Positions 8,884 to 16,738 of a stretch of DNA of 25,613 nucleotides are shown here, one piece after another. Source of the DNA: Bacteroidales bacterium UBA3824 (GTDB lineage Bacteria > Bacteroidota > Bacteroidia > Bacteroidales > UBA3824). Numbering within the stretch: the first letter of the stretch is position 1; each line of letters begins with the position of its first letter. The notes beneath the pieces were generated by a model. It was given only the letters and a program-made list of their open reading frames with translations, made no database searches and was not told where the DNA came from. The stretch lies in assembly GCA_002393195.1 (NCBI GenBank), contig DGIK01000199.1:1-25613 (forward strand), given 5' to 3'. The position numbers and the translations under genes were made by a program.

Positions 8884-9687
8884 TTAATCACGTTTCCCTT
8901 CCATCCTGTCAATAAACGCTTCGTAAACGAGTTGATATGCTTCCCGTACATTGAAGTTGATGCCTGAGCGGATAAGTGATTGCATATCGTTGAGAAATTC
9001 GTTGTCGTTCATTTTGGATTCCATATTGTTGACATATTGCTTGTAAGATGGAACATCGCCGACCACAAATTCCATGTATTTTTTGTAACATTTTAGAACG
9101 TCTTCTATGTTGATATTGCCATGTTGCAAAGCAATGTAGAGGTCGAATAGGTCGCGACCTTTTTTGCGTTGGTATAATGCACGGAGTTTTGTGCCGAGCA
9201 ATTCTTCTAAACAGTAGGTTGTAAGCATTGCTTTGCCGGAGAACCATGAATTATCTACGCTGAAAGGTTCGTGCGTGAGACCGAGAACGTTGAAATGCTC
9301 AAAGCAATTGATTTCCACTTTTAGGCGGATTGGAACTTCTGGTGGAATTTCAGATGTCATGCGGAAAAGCATGGTGTTGTTATAACGTTTTTGCTTGGTA
9401 ACTCGGTCAGGTAGGAAATCGAGAACCTCACCAAGTCGGTACATAATCGGCTTGATTGGTCCTGGATTGATTTGAACAAGGTCTATGTCTTCGCTGTATC
9501 TTGGTTGTGGCGATAGGTAAAGTTTGTGCAATGCCGTGCCGCCTCTAAAAGCCAACTGCGACGCCAGAAACTCGTCGCTGAATATGGCTACCAAGGCGCG
9601 ACATATTATAAGGTCTTGCTCTATCTGCGCATTGTCTGTCCAAGGAGCGTATGCGCTCCATTGTTGTATTGATGCTCTGTCTATCAT
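8884..9687 (-). CDS. abiEii: AbiEii/AbiGii-type nucleotidyltransferase toxin (type IV TA)
   Basis: The 267-residue protein matches the AbiEii toxin family of DNA polymerase-beta-like nucleotidyltransferases. Motif I is FRGGTALHKLYL followed by SEDIDL, giving GG at 49-50 and the metal-binding pair Asp67/Asp69. Motif II is LKVEIN (Lys123, Glu125). Motifs III/IV are the GTKLRALYQRKKGRDLFDLY stretch with Lys167, Arg169, Lys176, Asp179 and Asp182. The related enzyme MenT modifies tRNA acceptor ends with nucleotides; the substrate here is unknown. It is the downstream gene of a two-gene operon: its ATG overlaps the antitoxin stop by 4 bases (ATGA at 9684-9687), typical of AbiE. Role inferred: bacteriostatic effector for phage abortive infection or stabilisation of the island. 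Confidence 0.92.
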   Translation of the reverse strand: MIDRASIQQWSAYAPWTDNAQIEQDLIICRALVAIFSDEFLASQLAFRGGTALHKLYLSPQPRYSEDIDLVQINPGPIKPIMYRLGEVLDFLPDRVTKQKRYNNTMLFRMTSEIPPEVPIRLKVEINCFEHFNVLGLTHEPFSVDNSWFSGKAMLTTYCLEELLGTKLRALYQRKKGRDLFDLYIALQHGNINIEDVLKCYKKYMEFVVGDVPSYKQYVNNMESKMNDNEFLNDMQSLIRSGINFNVREAYQLVYEAFIDRMEGKRD

Positions 9688-10487
9688 AATGTGTCGGGTT
9701 CTATGTTCTCATTTATGTTTATTTTCCAACGGGTGTCTTTGCTGTACGACAATGTTTTTGCCGTTGTGCTAAGTGCCGTATAGTTTAATTTTCTTGGCAA
9801 CGATTTAAGTTGATTGTATAGTTCGTCGGCTAATTGGCTTTTCTGCAAAATGTTTTCCAATATGTAGCCAAGCCGCTGCCATACAACGTTTTTAACGAAG
9901 GGTGCAACTTTTGGGAAGTGCTTGCGAATGTCCAACTGTTCGGCGAGTTCTTCCAACACGGTGGCAACGTGCGACAAACCTCCTACGTGCTGTTGATATT
10001 GCACAAGGTCGGCGGCTGTAAGCAATGGGTTGCTAATGCGCACAGTGCCTGTTTCTGTGTTTTTGATTACGAAACAATCAGTGGGCATATCCTCTCGGTA
10101 CAGCCATTCTACCTTGGTGTTTCGTTGCGATTTTGATATGCGCTTGGGCAATGTGGTCATTACGGAGAAGGTTTGCGGACGCTGATGTGCTGCACCAAAT
10201 TGTTCTGCCGCGCTGAGCATGCATACGTAATATGGTTTGCCAAGGTAGTTCATAAGCTGGTCTATATAATACGTTGCCGGTATAGCCCCGCGCAATACAT
10301 ATTGTGCAGGAAATATGACATAAAAGCCACGATATACGTTTGTAATGGTTTTGTTTTTGGTGAGGCGGCTGAGTTCGTTCTGCAAAATTTGCTCGTTGGA
10401 GCATACTTCCGCCGCCCTCGCATTTTCCACCGAAAACGTAGGGAATCCATGAATCATCTTGTCATATATCCATTTTTGCAAAGTCAT
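9684..10487 (-). CDS. abiEi: AbiEi-type antitoxin / transcriptional regulator (type IV TA)
   Basis: A 267-residue protein with an N-terminal winged-helix region (about 5-60, including NELSRLTKNKTITNVYRGFYVIF, the last part being the wing) and an AbiEi C-terminal region (about 61-200) containing IPATYYIDQLMNYLGKPYYV and SAAEQFGAAHQ. AbiEi proteins counteract the AbiEii toxin without stable binding to it and repress their own operon by binding inverted repeats at the promoter. Both expected features are here: a toxin gene overlapping by 4 bases and a 45-bp palindrome 10 bp upstream of the start codon. The start at 10487 is the first ATG after the palindrome. Some family members are longer or shorter at the C-terminus; the last 60 residues show no motif I recognise. 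Confidence 0.9.
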   Translation of the reverse strand: MTLQKWIYDKMIHGFPTFSVENARAAEVCSNEQILQNELSRLTKNKTITNVYRGFYVIFPAQYVLRGAIPATYYIDQLMNYLGKPYYVCMLSAAEQFGAAHQRPQTFSVMTTLPKRISKSQRNTKVEWLYREDMPTDCFVIKNTETGTVRISNPLLTAADLVQYQQHVGGLSHVATVLEELAEQLDIRKHFPKVAPFVKNVVWQRLGYILENILQKSQLADELYNQLKSLPRKLNYTALSTTAKTLSYSKDTRWKININENIEPDTL

Positions 10488-10496
10488 GTCGCATAA

Positions 10497-10541
10497 TTTT
10501 GGTGCAAATATAATAATAATTTTATTATATTCACACCAAAA
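10497..10541. promoter_or_regulatory. 45-bp palindromic operator over the abiE promoter
   Basis: The arms run from TTTTGGTG (10497-10504) to CACCAAAA (10534-10541), centred on 10519. Of the first 20 paired positions, 18 are complementary; only the two pairs 10505/10533 and 10506/10532 fail. On the minus strand the left arm contains TATATTTG (10512 to 10505), a good Bacteroidota -7 box placed to start transcription just before the abiEi ATG at 10487. A repressor bound to the palindrome would therefore cover the promoter. This fits known AbiEi autorepression through inverted repeats. The -33 box is weak (TGTG at 10535-10532). Confidence 0.8.
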
Positions 10542-10565
10542 ATAAGATTTTTTACAAAAAAAATA

Positions 10566-10598
10566 TTTTGCGGAATTGGTTGAAAAATGTTAACTTTG
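10566..10598 (+). promoter_or_regulatory. Bacteroidota promoter of the TIR gene
   Basis: TTTTG ending at 10570 is followed after 20 bp by TAACTTTG (10591-10598), a complete match to the TTTG-N(19-21)-TAnnTTTG pattern. Transcription should begin around 10603-10606, about 20 bases before the ATG at 10625. This excludes the longer frame that would start with TTG at 10568. Confidence 0.8.
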
Positions 10599-10624
10599 GC
10601 GATGCAAATGTTAAGACAAGAATT

Positions 10625-13462
10625 ATGGCAGAAGAAAAAACAATAACCAATTATAAAAATATTCCTAATCAAGATTGGGACATCTTTATTTCGTGGCACG
10701 ATGACAAGGGAAAATCCCCAAAGTACGGCGAGCAGGTGAAGATGTTTTTGAATGCTATATTTGATAAGAAGAAAAACATCTTCTTTTCAGCGGATATTCC
10801 ATCTGGACAGTGGCGTGAGCATGTGAAAGATGCTTTGGAGCAAAGTAAGTATCTGATAATCTTGCTTACTAACGATGCTTTGGAATCAGGTTGGGTGCAT
10901 GCAGAATATGGTGCTTTCTATATGAAGGTGCTTAAAAATGAAATTTCGCATAAAGATATTTATGCATTAAAACTTCCTGGTGCAGATACTTCAAGCACGA
11001 AATCTCCTATAAAAGATAACGAAATACAGCCTGTTGACAATGAATTGGCTTTTAAAACCTTTTGTAAATATGTGGACAAAAGTTGTGAATTCCATATTGA
11101 TGAATTATACAAAATTTTTAAGGATAATATCGCACAATATAACAGTTATCCACAAAATCCCACAATTAAACCGTATGTTTTAGAATCGGTTAAATGTGCG
11201 GAAAATTGTTCTGAATTGCCTTGCGCAATTTTGAACAATTTCAAAGATTGTACTTTTATACCAAGGGACAGCGATGTCAAGTTGGTCGCTGATAAGCTGC
11301 AATCGAATAAGATTGTTAATATTACAGGCATAGGTGGTTGTGGTAAATCCACGATTTCTATCCTTTATTTGGTTGGTAGCCATGACAAGGAGAGCGTTTA
11401 TCAAAATGGATTCAAGAACTGTTATGCCCATATTACGGACATTATTATAAATACAGAGGATGTTTACAAGGAGTTTTGTGAAAGGTTTGTTGTCGAAAAC
11501 AGGATTTCTGAATACAAAATGCGACAAGACGACAAACTACCTGATTATCGTGAAACTTTTAAGTCGATATTAACAAAACTGAAACAATGTCCTACGGACG
11601 GAGAAAAACCAAATCTTTTTGTGATGGATGTTAACGAAACAGCCGATTATCCAAAAATAAGAGAGGTGATAAAGGAGTTTTGCAATATATGTAACAAGAA
11701 TTGGAAACTTTTGGTAGTCTCCCGAGAACCGCTTTGCGATGATTCTGTCGATTATATTGATATTTCAAGGGTGGATACAATAGAGTTTTCGTTCATCAAG
11801 AGGTTGTTTGTCGAAAGATTAGACATCAAAATTAAGCAGTGGTATGAAAAATTTTCGGATGACGACTTTTCAAGAATCTTTTTAAAACTTGGCAATTTGC
11901 CGATTTTGGTAAAAGCTCTTGCCGAATTTTTGAATGGTGAAGATGTGAAGAAAGCATCAGATTTATTGGTTTTTCTTGGCGATGGTGATTTGGGTAACGA
12001 CCTTTATGACCTGCAACTTAGTTCTGTGAATAAAGAAGGCATCAAAGAAGAAGTGTATAATAAAATAAGTGCTTTTTTGCGGCTCTTGTCCATTTTCAAA
12101 AATTTACCGTCTGATATTCATAAGCATATTGTAAGGTATATGATGCTGTGGGATGCAGATTATTATTCCAAAAGTTTTATTCAACAGGTTGTTTTGGGTA
12201 ATTCTAAAATTGATGTTAAATTTAATAACGCTTTGTTAGACCTTGAACACAAGTGTTGGCTCGACAGTCGTCGCAATGAAAAAAATGTTTTGGAATACAA
12301 GATGCACAGTCTTATTGCTCAATCGTGCCGTGAGCAGGTGTTTGAGAAGAACGATAATCCAGAATACAAAGATTATTCGGCGTATTTAGATAATATCGAT
12401 AGAATTAGTAAGTTAGCAAACAATGAGTTGTCTGCCTTGAGCAAAAGTCTCGCTTTATTTGATTTAACGGATAATGATGATTGTTTGTTAAGGTATGCGC
12501 ATCGCTTTATGAATCCTTCGATATATGAAAAAGCATTGCGAATTAAAGTTTTAAAACTTTATTGTTCCTATAATGCAGATTTTAGGGATGCGATGGACAA
12601 GATTAAGAACATTCCTATCGATCGGTTGTATTACAGTTGGCTTGACCGTTATTCAGGTTATTCTACCGATATTAGGCATTATAAGTCAGTCGGAAATGAA
12701 GTTATTGACAATTACGTAATGAATATGGTTCTGTTAAATGGTGGAACATACCAAATGGGTTCTGTTTACGCAGCTAATGAACGACCTGTTCATTGTGTTA
12801 CGTTAAGTGATTTTTATATCGGGAAGACACAAGTATCGCAGGGGGTGTGGAAAGCTGTTATTGGCAATAATCCAAGTGATAAAGACAAGGGAATTGGAGA
12901 TGAGTATCCTGTAAATTGTGTTTCATGGTATGATTGTCTCTATTTCATTATTGAATTAAATAAAATAACAAGGCTAAAATTCCGTTTGCCTACTGAAGCC
13001 GAGTGGGAATATGCAGCTCGCAGTGGAGGAAAGAATTATACTTATAGTTGGACAGCCGAAGCAGAAGAAAAACTAAAGGTATTACCCAATAAGGTGGATG
13101 TGTTATTACAATATTACGCATGGAATCAAGTGAATTCAAAACGTTTAGTACATGAGAATTCTAAATTGAAACCTAACGACCTTGGTATCTACGATATGTC
13201 AGGTAATTTATGGGAATGGTGTCAAGATTGGTATGATGAAAATTACTACCAAAAATCTAATGGACTAAAAAATCCATGCTGTGAAATACCGGTAATAGAA
13301 AAAGAATTTCCTATTCCTACTCGTGTTTTGCGTGGTGGTTCTTGGGATGGAACTGCTTGGAATTGTCGTGTATTCTCCCGAGGAAGGTATCCTTCTTGTA
13401 CATGTGTATATGAATTTGGATTCCGTCTGGCTATGAGTTTTGTTAAAATGCAAAACGAATGA
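10625..13462 (+). CDS. TIR / NB-ARC-like NTPase / FGE-sulfatase fusion, NLR-like immune receptor candidate
   Basis: The protein has 945 residues from the ATG placed by the promoter. Residues 15-110 are a TIR domain: DWDIFISWHDDKG, FFSADIPSGQWREHV, YLIILLTND, and WVHAEYGAF with Glu94 where SARM1 (WVHKEI) has its catalytic glutamate, so NAD+ cleavage is predicted. Residues 205-440 are a STAND/NB-ARC-like NTPase: Walker A GIGGCGKST (235-243), Walker B LFVMDV (331-336), an SR sensor (VVSREP, 364-369) and a GLPL-like GNLPI (423-427). A helical stretch (about 440-690) leads to a complete FGE-sulfatase (SUMF1) domain at about 698-940, with GGTYQMGS, RLPTEAEWEYAAR, MSGNLWEWCQDW and RVLRGGSW...GFRLA. 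Of the two FGE active-site cysteines the second is kept (WNC) but the first is Gly, so it is probably a binding module. Single gene, own promoter, AT-rich. Confidence 0.9.
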   Translation: MAEEKTITNYKNIPNQDWDIFISWHDDKGKSPKYGEQVKMFLNAIFDKKKNIFFSADIPSGQWREHVKDALEQSKYLIILLTNDALESGWVHAEYGAFYMKVLKNEISHKDIYALKLPGADTSSTKSPIKDNEIQPVDNELAFKTFCKYVDKSCEFHIDELYKIFKDNIAQYNSYPQNPTIKPYVLESVKCAENCSELPCAILNNFKDCTFIPRDSDVKLVADKLQSNKIVNITGIGGCGKSTISILYLVGSHDKESVYQNGFKNCYAHITDIIINTEDVYKEFCERFVVENRISEYKMRQDDKLPDYRETFKSILTKLKQCPTDGEKPNLFVMDVNETADYPKIREVIKEFCNICNKNWKLLVVSREPLCDDSVDYIDISRVDTIEFSFIKRLFVERLDIKIKQWYEKFSDDDFSRIFLKLGNLPILVKALAEFLNGEDVKKASDLLVFLGDGDLGNDLYDLQLSSVNKEGIKEEVYNKISAFLRLLSIFKNLPSDIHKHIVRYMMLWDADYYSKSFIQQVVLGNSKIDVKFNNALLDLEHKCWLDSRRNEKNVLEYKMHSLIAQSCREQVFEKNDNPEYKDYSAYLDNIDRISKLANNELSALSKSLALFDLTDNDDCLLRYAHRFMNPSIYEKALRIKVLKLYCSYNADFRDAMDKIKNIPIDRLYYSWLDRYSGYSTDIRHYKSVGNEVIDNYVMNMVLLNGGTYQMGSVYAANERPVHCVTLSDFYIGKTQVSQGVWKAVIGNNPSDKDKGIGDEYPVNCVSWYDCLYFIIELNKITRLKFRLPTEAEWEYAARSGGKNYTYSWTAEAEEKLKVLPNKVDVLLQYYAWNQVNSKRLVHENSKLKPNDLGIYDMSGNLWEWCQDWYDENYYQKSNGLKNPCCEIPVIEKEFPIPTRVLRGGSWDGTAWNCRVFSRGRYPSCTCVYEFGFRLAMSFVKMQNE

Positions 13463-13516
13463 TTTTCTCTCCTCATTATTCTAAAAACTATGCACTGATT
13501 CTCTGTTCAATTTTTT

Positions 13517-13548
13517 TTTGCAATTAGCAAACATTTTCATTACTTTTG
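13517..13548 (+). promoter_or_regulatory. Promoter of the ATPase / small-protein operon
   Basis: TTTG (13517-13520, end of a T-tract) is separated by 20 bp from TACTTTTG (13541-13548), a full Bacteroidota match. The start of transcription would fall near 13553-13556. The in-frame ATG at 13552 is therefore too close to the promoter, and the next ATG at 13573 is the likely start codon. No convincing terminator lies between the TIR gene stop and this promoter. Confidence 0.78.
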
Positions 13549-13572
13549 CGGATGGAAACATTAACAAACAAT

Positions 13573-14598
13573 ATGAACACCTCATTCACACTACATAATT
13601 TTGGACCGATAAAGGCGGCTGACGTAGAGTTTGGCGATATGACTTTTATCGTGGGCCCACAGGCGAGCGGCAAAAGCATCTTTTTGCAGGCTTGGAAACT
13701 GCGTGAGGATTATCTTAGCATCAAAAACAACCTCAATAATTATTCTTACAACACCGATGGCGACAATATCCTGAAACATTATTTCGGCATCAACAATTTG
13801 AAGATGCAACAGATTGATGGCACATCCCAATCGAATCAACCCGAAAAGATATTCTATATTCCGGCGCAGCGTGTGCTTTGCATCGCCGACGGCAGACCAA
13901 AACGTTTTATGGAATTTGACTATGAAACGCCATACGTCGTACGCCAGTTTAGCGAATATTTGCGGCAAAATTTTGCACCCGATGCTGAAAAGATGGCATC
14001 TGCAATTGCCAGCCCTTCAAGTATTTACCATAATGGTAAAATAGAAATAGATTCGAGTATGGGCCCGCAAAAAATGCGCCTTCGCGTCGGCGAGACATCG
14101 TTGCCGTTTGTTGCGTGGAGTGCGGGTCAAAAAGAATATATGCCGCTTAGTATGGCAAATTATTTCATCTCAAAAGACCAAGCACCCCAATTCCAATACA
14201 TCGTCATAGAAGAGCCCGAAATGGGTTTGCACCCGAGGGCAATCATTGGATTTATTGGCGAGGTTGCGCAACTGATGGCGAAAGGATTCAAAATCGTTAT
14301 CTCCACACATTCGTCAGTGTTCCTTGAATTTGCGTGGGCTATAAAGACGATGCAAGATTCCACGGAAGACAATTTTAAAAATGTTATCTCCGAGGCGGGC
14401 ATTGCTGACAGTCAAGCCATTGACATTCTTTATAAATTGCGCAAAAACATCAAGACCTACTTTTTCAACGATGGAATCAGCAAGGACATTTCCACGCTTG
14501 ACGCTTGGAGCGACGACCCCGACGTGGCTCTGATGGGCGAACTTACAAGTTTTAATGCACGGATTTGCGATGCTATTGCAAAATACAAAAACGACTGA
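13573..14598 (+). CDS. ABC-type (AAA_21/OLD-like) ATPase of a two-gene defence-like operon
   Basis: A compact 341-residue ATPase with SMC/ABC-type signature. It opens with the typical LHNFGPIKAADVEFGDM strand pair, Walker A GPQASGKS (28-35), an ABC signature-like WSAGQKE (182-188), Walker B YIVIEEPEMGLHP (209-221) with catalytic Glu, and the switch histidine in STHSSVFLEF (244-253). There is no long coiled coil between Walker A and the signature and no TOPRIM domain, unlike RecF/SMC and OLD nucleases. Proteins of this type act as nucleotide-dependent sensors or triggers in several phage-defence systems. The partner gene begins 2 bp after the stop, which implies translational coupling. I cannot assign it to a named system. 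The start was chosen from the promoter position. Confidence 0.88.
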   Translation: MNTSFTLHNFGPIKAADVEFGDMTFIVGPQASGKSIFLQAWKLREDYLSIKNNLNNYSYNTDGDNILKHYFGINNLKMQQIDGTSQSNQPEKIFYIPAQRVLCIADGRPKRFMEFDYETPYVVRQFSEYLRQNFAPDAEKMASAIASPSSIYHNGKIEIDSSMGPQKMRLRVGETSLPFVAWSAGQKEYMPLSMANYFISKDQAPQFQYIVIEEPEMGLHPRAIIGFIGEVAQLMAKGFKIVISTHSSVFLEFAWAIKTMQDSTEDNFKNVISEAGIADSQAIDILYKLRKNIKTYFFNDGISKDISTLDAWSDDPDVALMGELTSFNARICDAIAKYKND

Positions 14599-14600
14599 TT

Positions 14601-15044
14601 ATGGCAGAAAACAAATTCAAAATAGCAGTTTTGGCTACGCCCGACCTCGTGTACAATGAAGGCAAAGGTGCATTAAGCAATCAGTACAAACGCAAGGTGG
14701 AAGTCGCAGATTGCCAAGGTAGTGTGGACATTGATTTCTGTCTAAAAGATAAAACTGTTGGCAAAAATCAATGCCGTTGGGATTATGCGATAGGCAGCAA
14801 CAACCAATCCTATTTTGTAGAAATCCATTCTGCCGACACCAAAAACATCGACGAAGTAACGAAAAAAGCCTATTGGTTGAAAAGTTGGCTCAAAACATCC
14901 GCCCAAAAACTGGATGAAATTAAACACCTGCCATTTTATTGGGTGGCTACATCAGGCATCGACATTAGGAATCGAAACAAGATGGCAAAACTCGCAACAT
15001 TGAACGTTAAATTGGAGTCAAGTCCATTTGTCATTAAGGCTTAA
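14601..15044 (+). CDS. Small ATPase-partner protein, possible PD-(D/E)xK-fold variant
   Basis: A 147-residue soluble protein translated from an ATG 2 bp after the ATPase stop. I do not recognise a named family. The middle of the protein, RWDYAIGSN-x4-YFVEIHSA (59-78), has the layout of a PD-(D/E)xK nuclease core: Asp61, a turn, then a hydrophobic strand with Glu74-x-His76, followed by a lysine-rich helix (EVTKKAYWLKSWLK, 85-98) with Lys88/Lys89. The usual Lys of ExK is His, so it could be a variant or an inactive nuclease. The C-terminal part contains a second strand (PFYWVATSGIDI). Pairing of an ATPase with a small nuclease-like effector occurs in systems such as Septu; this assignment is an inference from layout only. 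Confidence 0.7.
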   Translation: MAENKFKIAVLATPDLVYNEGKGALSNQYKRKVEVADCQGSVDIDFCLKDKTVGKNQCRWDYAIGSNNQSYFVEIHSADTKNIDEVTKKAYWLKSWLKTSAQKLDEIKHLPFYWVATSGIDIRNRNKMAKLATLNVKLESSPFVIKA

Positions 15045-15064
15045 AAAACATAAGTAATGCCCCG

Positions 15065-16633
15065 TCATATCACCGCCTCAAAAATCCTTTTCCCATCGTG
15101 CTCAATCCATTCGGGCTGTTCTTGTACTACCTTGTTTTTTAGGAATGAGAATGTGATGAGGTAGCCTTCGGAGAGGTTGCGCTGTTTGAGGTAGTTGGCG
15201 AGTTGCGTCTTGCCGTCGGTTTCGTATTTGGAGCCGCGCCATATTTTTAGTTCCACGATGTATTCTTTTTGATTGTAATTGACAATCAAATCCATACGTC
15301 CGCCGTTTTTGGTCTGCGGCTCAAAGTAGCAGAAGCCAGTGCCGTTGATAATCGGCTTGATGAAACACAGGAAAAGTAGCCGTCCGTGGTATTCGAGGAA
15401 TTGTTGGTCGCGGTCTTTGTATCGGTCTGCCATTATCTCCTTGAAACGCCCGATTACCATCTCCATATTGAGGTCGCCGTTTTGGATGTAGTCGTATGAA
15501 ATTTGTTGGCGTTCCTTAGAATTGTTGCGCCGATATTCGTTGATGAAATATGTGTGTATTGCATCCTCAAAAATCAGGTTGTGAATGTCAACGCCGCTGT
15601 TGTCGCTTTTTTTGATGTACGAAAACATTATTGCCAATTTCATCACCGGGTCCACTGGCGAGTACATATACTGTGTGCCGTTGATTGTTATGTCGTACAA
15701 AAGGTCGTGCAGGTCGCTGTGCCGCTGCAAGTTTTTGGAGATGTCGTCCAAAAGCACAAACTTGTCATCGTCGGCGATATATTTCACTGCCTTCAATACG
15801 TTTTCCTTCGTCCAAATCTTACCTAAATTCTCGTCAATCACTTTGCACACTTGGCTTACAAGAACGGGGTAGCCCGATGTGTATTTGTAAATCTCCTCGG
15901 AAATCTCTTTGATGTCAAAACCCAAATGATAGTCGTTTTCATAATCGGCGAGCATCGTGCTGATTTCCTGCGGGTTGAAAGTCATGTCGAGGTCATAGTC
16001 GGCGGCAACATTCCACGGCGAATTGAATTGGTGCTGTTCTTCGGGGCGGATTTTTAGTTTCAGGTTTTTTACGTCATACACGCCGGCAAGTACAACTGAC
16101 CAAAAAGTGGAATTGTCGTCGCCTGTAGCGGTTCTGTCGAGATACATACTGCGCAACATTCCGAGAAACTTGATGAATACTTCGTTGTTGCTTGCCTTGT
16201 CAACCTCGTCGATAAGCAAAACAATTTTTTTGTCTGACTCCTCGCAGAAGTCAGTTATTTTTTCTGACAATATGTCAAAGTCGATGTCTTCCAATTGTTT
16301 GACAGACTCCCAATATTGGCGCAGAATTTCGTTTTTGAGTTTTCTTGAAGCCTTGATGATTTTTGTACAAAAATATCTGCAAAAAGTGCTGACATTTACC
16401 CAGTCGTTGTCGGAAAAAATTTCAAAACTTGTCGGTATCACAAGATACCTGTCGCTCAGATTATCATATATCCAATTGAGCGTCGTGCTTTTGCCAAACT
16501 GCCGTGCCCGTGTGATGGTGAAATAATTGCCTTCGTCGATGAGGCTTTCAAATACCTTCATCTTGGCAGTGGTATCCACCATATAATGTTTCTTTGGGTC
16601 GCAAGTAACCGATGTATTGAATTTTTTTGCCAT
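15065..16633 (-). CDS. AAA-ATPase-like / PD-(D/E)xK nuclease-domain protein, copy 1
   Basis: The 522-residue protein belongs to the large Bacteroidota group with an AAA-ATPase-like domain followed by a PD-(D/E)xK domain (the DUF1703-type layout). N-terminus: Walker A variant ITRARQFGKST (about 40-50) and Walker B KIVLLIDEVDK (about 137-147). C-terminus (about 400-522): GRMDLIVNYNQKEYIVELKIW supplies the nuclease-fold Asp and the E-x-K pair, with the downstream KTQLANYLKQR helix. The family is widespread and multi-copy, often beside defence genes; its biological role is not established. It converges on the ATPase operon with a 20-bp gap. Copy 2 upstream is identical over long blocks and divergent in others. 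A -7 box lies 28 bp before the ATG. Confidence 0.88.
   Translation of the reverse strand: MAKKFNTSVTCDPKKHYMVDTTAKMKVFESLIDEGNYFTITRARQFGKSTTLNWIYDNLSDRYLVIPTSFEIFSDNDWVNVSTFCRYFCTKIIKASRKLKNEILRQYWESVKQLEDIDFDILSEKITDFCEESDKKIVLLIDEVDKASNNEVFIKFLGMLRSMYLDRTATGDDNSTFWSVVLAGVYDVKNLKLKIRPEEQHQFNSPWNVAADYDLDMTFNPQEISTMLADYENDYHLGFDIKEISEEIYKYTSGYPVLVSQVCKVIDENLGKIWTKENVLKAVKYIADDDKFVLLDDISKNLQRHSDLHDLLYDITINGTQYMYSPVDPVMKLAIMFSYIKKSDNSGVDIHNLIFEDAIHTYFINEYRRNNSKERQQISYDYIQNGDLNMEMVIGRFKEIMADRYKDRDQQFLEYHGRLLFLCFIKPIINGTGFCYFEPQTKNGGRMDLIVNYNQKEYIVELKIWRGSKYETDGKTQLANYLKQRNLSEGYLITFSFLKNKVVQEQPEWIEHDGKRIFEAVI
15067..15490 (-). repeat. Near-identical 3' segment of AAA/PD-(D/E)xK copy 1
   Basis: This segment encodes the nuclease domain and differs only at scattered bases from 16741-17164 (constant offset of 1674). 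The two proteins are identical from YIQNGDLNMEM to the C-terminus. Upstream of it in the gene the two copies are clearly divergent, which gives the pair a mosaic look. Confidence 0.85.
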
Positions 16634-16660
16634 AGAGATTGCCGCTTTTTATTTTAAGTG

Positions 16661-16668
16661 CAAAGGTA
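16661..16668 (-). promoter_or_regulatory. -7 box of AAA/PD-(D/E)xK copy 1
   Basis: The minus strand reads TACCTTTG here, 28 bp before the ATG. No clear TTTG occurs at the -33 position. The surrounding bases (AAGTGCAAAGGTAAT on the plus strand) are the same as in front of copy 2, so the duplication included the promoter. Confidence 0.6.
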
Positions 16669-16738
16669 ATATTTTTTTCGGGAATTTGCTTTGATGTATT
16701 CAAAATATTTGTGAATACGCTTGTGTCAATCGCAGACC

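Noticed and set aside
10568..10624. Upstream extension of the TIR gene starting with TTG
   Set aside because: It overlaps the -33/-7 promoter boxes at 10566-10598, so this stretch is mostly not transcribed, and it adds nothing to the TIR domain.
13573..15044. Assignment of the ATPase pair to PARIS, Septu or an OLD nuclease
   Set aside because: There is no TOPRIM or DUF4435-like partner and no HNH motif, and the ATPase lacks the features that define these types; only the general ATPase plus effector logic is shared.
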